Assembly: GCA_013152825.1 (NCBI GenBank)
Contig: JAADFP010000034.1
Location: 1-7,913, forward strand
From: Caldisericota bacterium
Lineage (GTDB): Bacteria; CAIJMQ01; JAADFP01
Reading direction: 5' to 3'
DNA length: 7,913 nt
Shown here: positions 6,217 to 7,913 of the stretch, one piece after another
How the letters are laid out: each line of letters opens with the position of its first letter
Numbering within the stretch: the stretch's first letter is position 1
Made by a program: the position numbers and the translations under genes
Notes under the pieces: model-generated
Told to the model about the DNA's origin: nothing
The model's database searches: none
Seen by the model: only the letters and a program-made list of their open reading frames with translations

Positions 6217-6322
6217 GTCTAATGTCTATGGTCTAAAGTCCAAGGTGCATCCTTCTCACTACCCTTTCCCTCGCTACTCACTACTCGCTACTGTCCTCCC
6301 CCCAGTCTATGGTCTATAGTTT
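6217..6322 (-). repeat. Right copy of the composite repeat, inverted relative to 814-931
   Basis: Read on the minus strand from 6322 it gives an ACTATAGACCATAGACTGG run, GACAGTAGCGAGTAGTGAG, a GTGAGAAGGATGCACCTTGG segment, and the 24-bp block (6240-6217) identical to 908-931. Order and content match the left copy with a few substitutions and small indels. Its outer edge overlaps the last codons of the ThuA-Gfo gene. Confidence 0.85.
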
Positions 6323-7913
6323 CCCATTCCCAGGTTGAAACTTTCTATCTGGCCGCTTTTTGCAGATTTCTCTGCCAGTTCCAGCACAGCAATTACTCTA
6401 CGAGCTGATTCTGGGGTCACTTCCAGATGCTCTCCGGTAAGTAAATGGTCGGCCACGTTAATGTAGTAACAGATATAGTTATTTGCCGGGAAAGGAATTC
6501 TTAATTCTTCCCGATAACCGTTAACAAAAGTAACTACGTTGATTTTATCCTCGTCTTTATTGAGAACGAGAGCACCTTTTGTCCCCAGAATGCGCCATTT
6601 GGGTTTATCAATGGCAGACACTTCTGATATTTGAAAATCTGCGTAGCGTCCTCCTTCCAGGCGAAGAATTATCTGGCAGTGGTCCTCGTTTGTCACATCA
6701 AACCAGAGCCTTTTATGATAAAACCCGTACACGCTTTCCACTTTCGCAGGAATTAAATTCAGAATCCAGTCAATAAAATGCGCACCCCAATCGTAAGCTG
6801 TCCCACCCGAGATAGATTTCTCCGAACGCCACCAGGACTTGGGATGAGTATAGTCCCCTATATAGGTTTCAATATGAAATACATCCCCCAGTAACCCCCG
6901 GGCAATAATCTTCTTGATAGTAACAAAGTCTCCATCCCAGCGTCTGTTGTGGAAAACAGAAAGCATTACATTGTTCTTTTTAGCCAACTCAATCATCTCT
7001 GTACATTCTTTGGTGGTTATGGCAAAAGGTTTTTCCACTACTGCATGCTTCCCCGCACCCAGGAGTGTGAGAGCTACCTTACTGTGCACATTATGCGGCA
7101 CCACTACAACCCCCAGGTCAATTACATCATCAGAAAGCATCTTCTCCAGGCTGGGGTAAGTTTCAACCCCGGGGAATTCTTCTTTAGCTACTTTACGCCG
7201 CTCTTCGTCTACTTCGCATATAGCAGTAACTTTTAACCCCCTTACCCTGGAAATAAGATTGGCATGACATTTCCCCATACTAAAGCCAATCACACCACAA
7301 CGGATTTCTCTTCCCTCTTTTTCTCCGGTTACCCATCTCAGGGCACGAAATATGAGTTTCTGAAAGGAGGGATGATTAAAAGCCCGCTGGTCATGTCCCA
7401 GGGCCGTGTAAAACACCCTTCCTTTGCCGTACAAACGGGTATAGGCCAGGGGATGCGTTTTGAATTGCCAGTCACCCGTAGCCAGCACTTCAAATTCTGA
7501 TGTTTTTTTCTCCAGGAGATAAAATTCATCTGTTATCTCGAAATCAAACATTCGCCGTGTGATATCACTATCTACCTCCGATATTTTTACCGTAAATTCC
7601 GTAACCGGTCCGTGTCCAATAAAGTGACTTCCTATCATTTCCATGTACTCATCGTTTTTTACCCAGGAATCCAAAGCGCAATGTATTCCAATGAACCCAC
7701 CGCCTCTTCTCACAAATCCACATAACCCCCTCTCCTGCTCCGGGTTAAGCTCTCCACCCTGAGTATAAACAATCACAGCAATATACCCCTCTAAATTCTT
7801 AAGTGAATTCTGCTCGCTGGTTACTACTATCTCGTAAGCACAATAACTTTCCAGGAAATCTTTTAAAATCTTTGCACAGGCATCAAAAGGATGAAAACCT
7901 CCTCCGGTAATAA
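6307..7913 (-). CDS. Fused ThuA domain + Gfo/Idh/MocA oxidoreductase (5' end beyond right edge)
   Basis: The frame is open to the window edge, giving 535 visible codons including a TAG stop. A GTG at 7776 is internal, because 45 further in-frame codons upstream encode TGGGFHPFDACAKIL, a typical ThuA N-terminus. Visible residues 1-196 form the ThuA (glutamine amidotransferase-like) domain: GGGFIGIHCALDSW (70-83), GSHFIGHGPV (94-103) and GRVFYTALGHD near its end. After a short linker, a Rossmann domain begins at about 203 (GVIGFSMG, 206-213), with the EKP motif at 293-295 and GGTAYDWGAHFIDW (369-382) in the C-terminal domain. Gfo/Idh/MocA enzymes are NAD(P)-dependent sugar or polyol dehydrogenases; ThuB, of this family, acts with ThuA in trehalose-type disaccharide use in Sinorhizobium. 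A role in 3-keto-sugar metabolism is inferred and the substrate is unknown. The last codons (NYRP, stop) lie in the composite repeat. Confidence 0.88.
   Translation of the reverse strand, partial: ITGGGFHPFDACAKILKDFLESYCAYEIVVTSEQNSLKNLEGYIAVIVYTQGGELNPEQERGLCGFVRRGGGFIGIHCALDSWVKNDEYMEMIGSHFIGHGPVTEFTVKISEVDSDITRRMFDFEITDEFYLLEKKTSEFEVLATGDWQFKTHPLAYTRLYGKGRVFYTALGHDQRAFNHPSFQKLIFRALRWVTGEKEGREIRCGVIGFSMGKCHANLISRVRGLKVTAICEVDEERRKVAKEEFPGVETYPSLEKMLSDDVIDLGVVVVPHNVHSKVALTLLGAGKHAVVEKPFAITTKECTEMIELAKKNNVMLSVFHNRRWDGDFVTIKKIIARGLLGDVFHIETYIGDYTHPKSWWRSEKSISGGTAYDWGAHFIDWILNLIPAKVESVYGFYHKRLWFDVTNEDHCQIILRLEGGRYADFQISEVSAIDKPKWRILGTKGALVLNKDEDKINVVTFVNGYREELRIPFPANNYICYYINVADHLLTGEHLEVTPESARRVIAVLELAEKSAKSGQIESFNLGMGNYRP

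Larger units (their letters stand above)
5951..6306. other. Gene-free region of 356 bp between convergent genes
   Basis: No coding frame is supported. The first 80 bp look unremarkable. Overlapping inverted repeats follow at 6032-6106, then short direct repeats at 6142-6166, then the inverted copy of the composite repeat from 6217 into the 3' end of the neighbouring gene. None of the hairpins is followed by a T-run on either strand, so termination for both converging transcripts is not explained by a classical intrinsic terminator. Confidence 0.75.

Noticed and set aside
814..6322. Composite transposon or insertion sequence
   Set aside because: The inverted copies contain no transposase, and no target-site duplication could be recognised. 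The enclosed genes are housekeeping-like.
6579..7500. Several plus-strand frames of 65-95 codons
   Set aside because: They are antisense to the ThuA-Gfo gene and show no family features or ribosome-binding sites.
7774..7776. GTG as the start of the ThuA-Gfo protein
   Set aside because: The frame continues upstream with a conserved ThuA N-terminal segment (TGGGFHPFDACAKIL), so the true start is outside the window.

Overview
The window looks like chromosomal sequence from an uncultured Gram-negative bacterium of moderate GC content. The Gram-negative call rests on an adjacent pair of LptF/LptG-type lipopolysaccharide export permeases. The dispersed intergenic repeats (TAGACTTTAGACCATAGAC-like runs, GTAGCGAGTAG-like runs, an ATTCCCGC/GCGGGAAT palindrome), the TMTC-like membrane TPR protein and the ThuA plus Gfo/Idh/MocA protein remind me of candidate phyla such as Omnitrophota and of PVC-type bacteria. 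That placement is an impression from sequence style, not a demonstrated affiliation.

Layout: (1) positions 1-761, minus strand, the N-terminal part of a membrane-anchored double-Cache sensor protein that runs off the left edge. (2) positions 762-1499, a gene-free stretch dominated by a composite repeat tract (about 814-1331), then a candidate promoter and a possible 23-codon leader ORF. (3) positions 1500-5950, plus strand, four tightly packed genes with gaps of 2, 3 and 12 nt: lptF-like, lptG-like, a polytopic GT-C/TMTC-like protein with eight C-terminal TPRs, and a KorD-like 2[4Fe-4S] ferredoxin. (4) positions 5951-6306, gene-free, with overlapping inverted repeats and a second, inverted copy of the composite repeat. 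(5) positions 6307-7913, minus strand, a fused ThuA + Gfo/Idh/MocA oxidoreductase whose N-terminus lies beyond the right edge.

The lptFG pair should form the inner-membrane permease that extracts LPS for the Lpt bridge. The third gene is plausibly an envelope glycosyltransferase, so three of the four operon genes point to envelope assembly. The ferredoxin does not fit: its usual partners, the 2-oxoacid:ferredoxin oxidoreductase subunits, are absent, and the operon ends in repeat-rich DNA.

The most notable structure is in the non-coding DNA. The four-gene operon is bracketed by inverted copies of one roughly 110-bp composite repeat, sharing a 24-bp exact block. The right copy runs into the 3' end of the ThuA-Gfo gene and provides its last codons and stop. 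No intact transposase, integrase, RNA gene, CRISPR array or convincing intrinsic terminator was seen. The evidence does not support a novel defence or mobile system; the repeats, the gene fusion and the unusual operon composition are what deserve follow-up.
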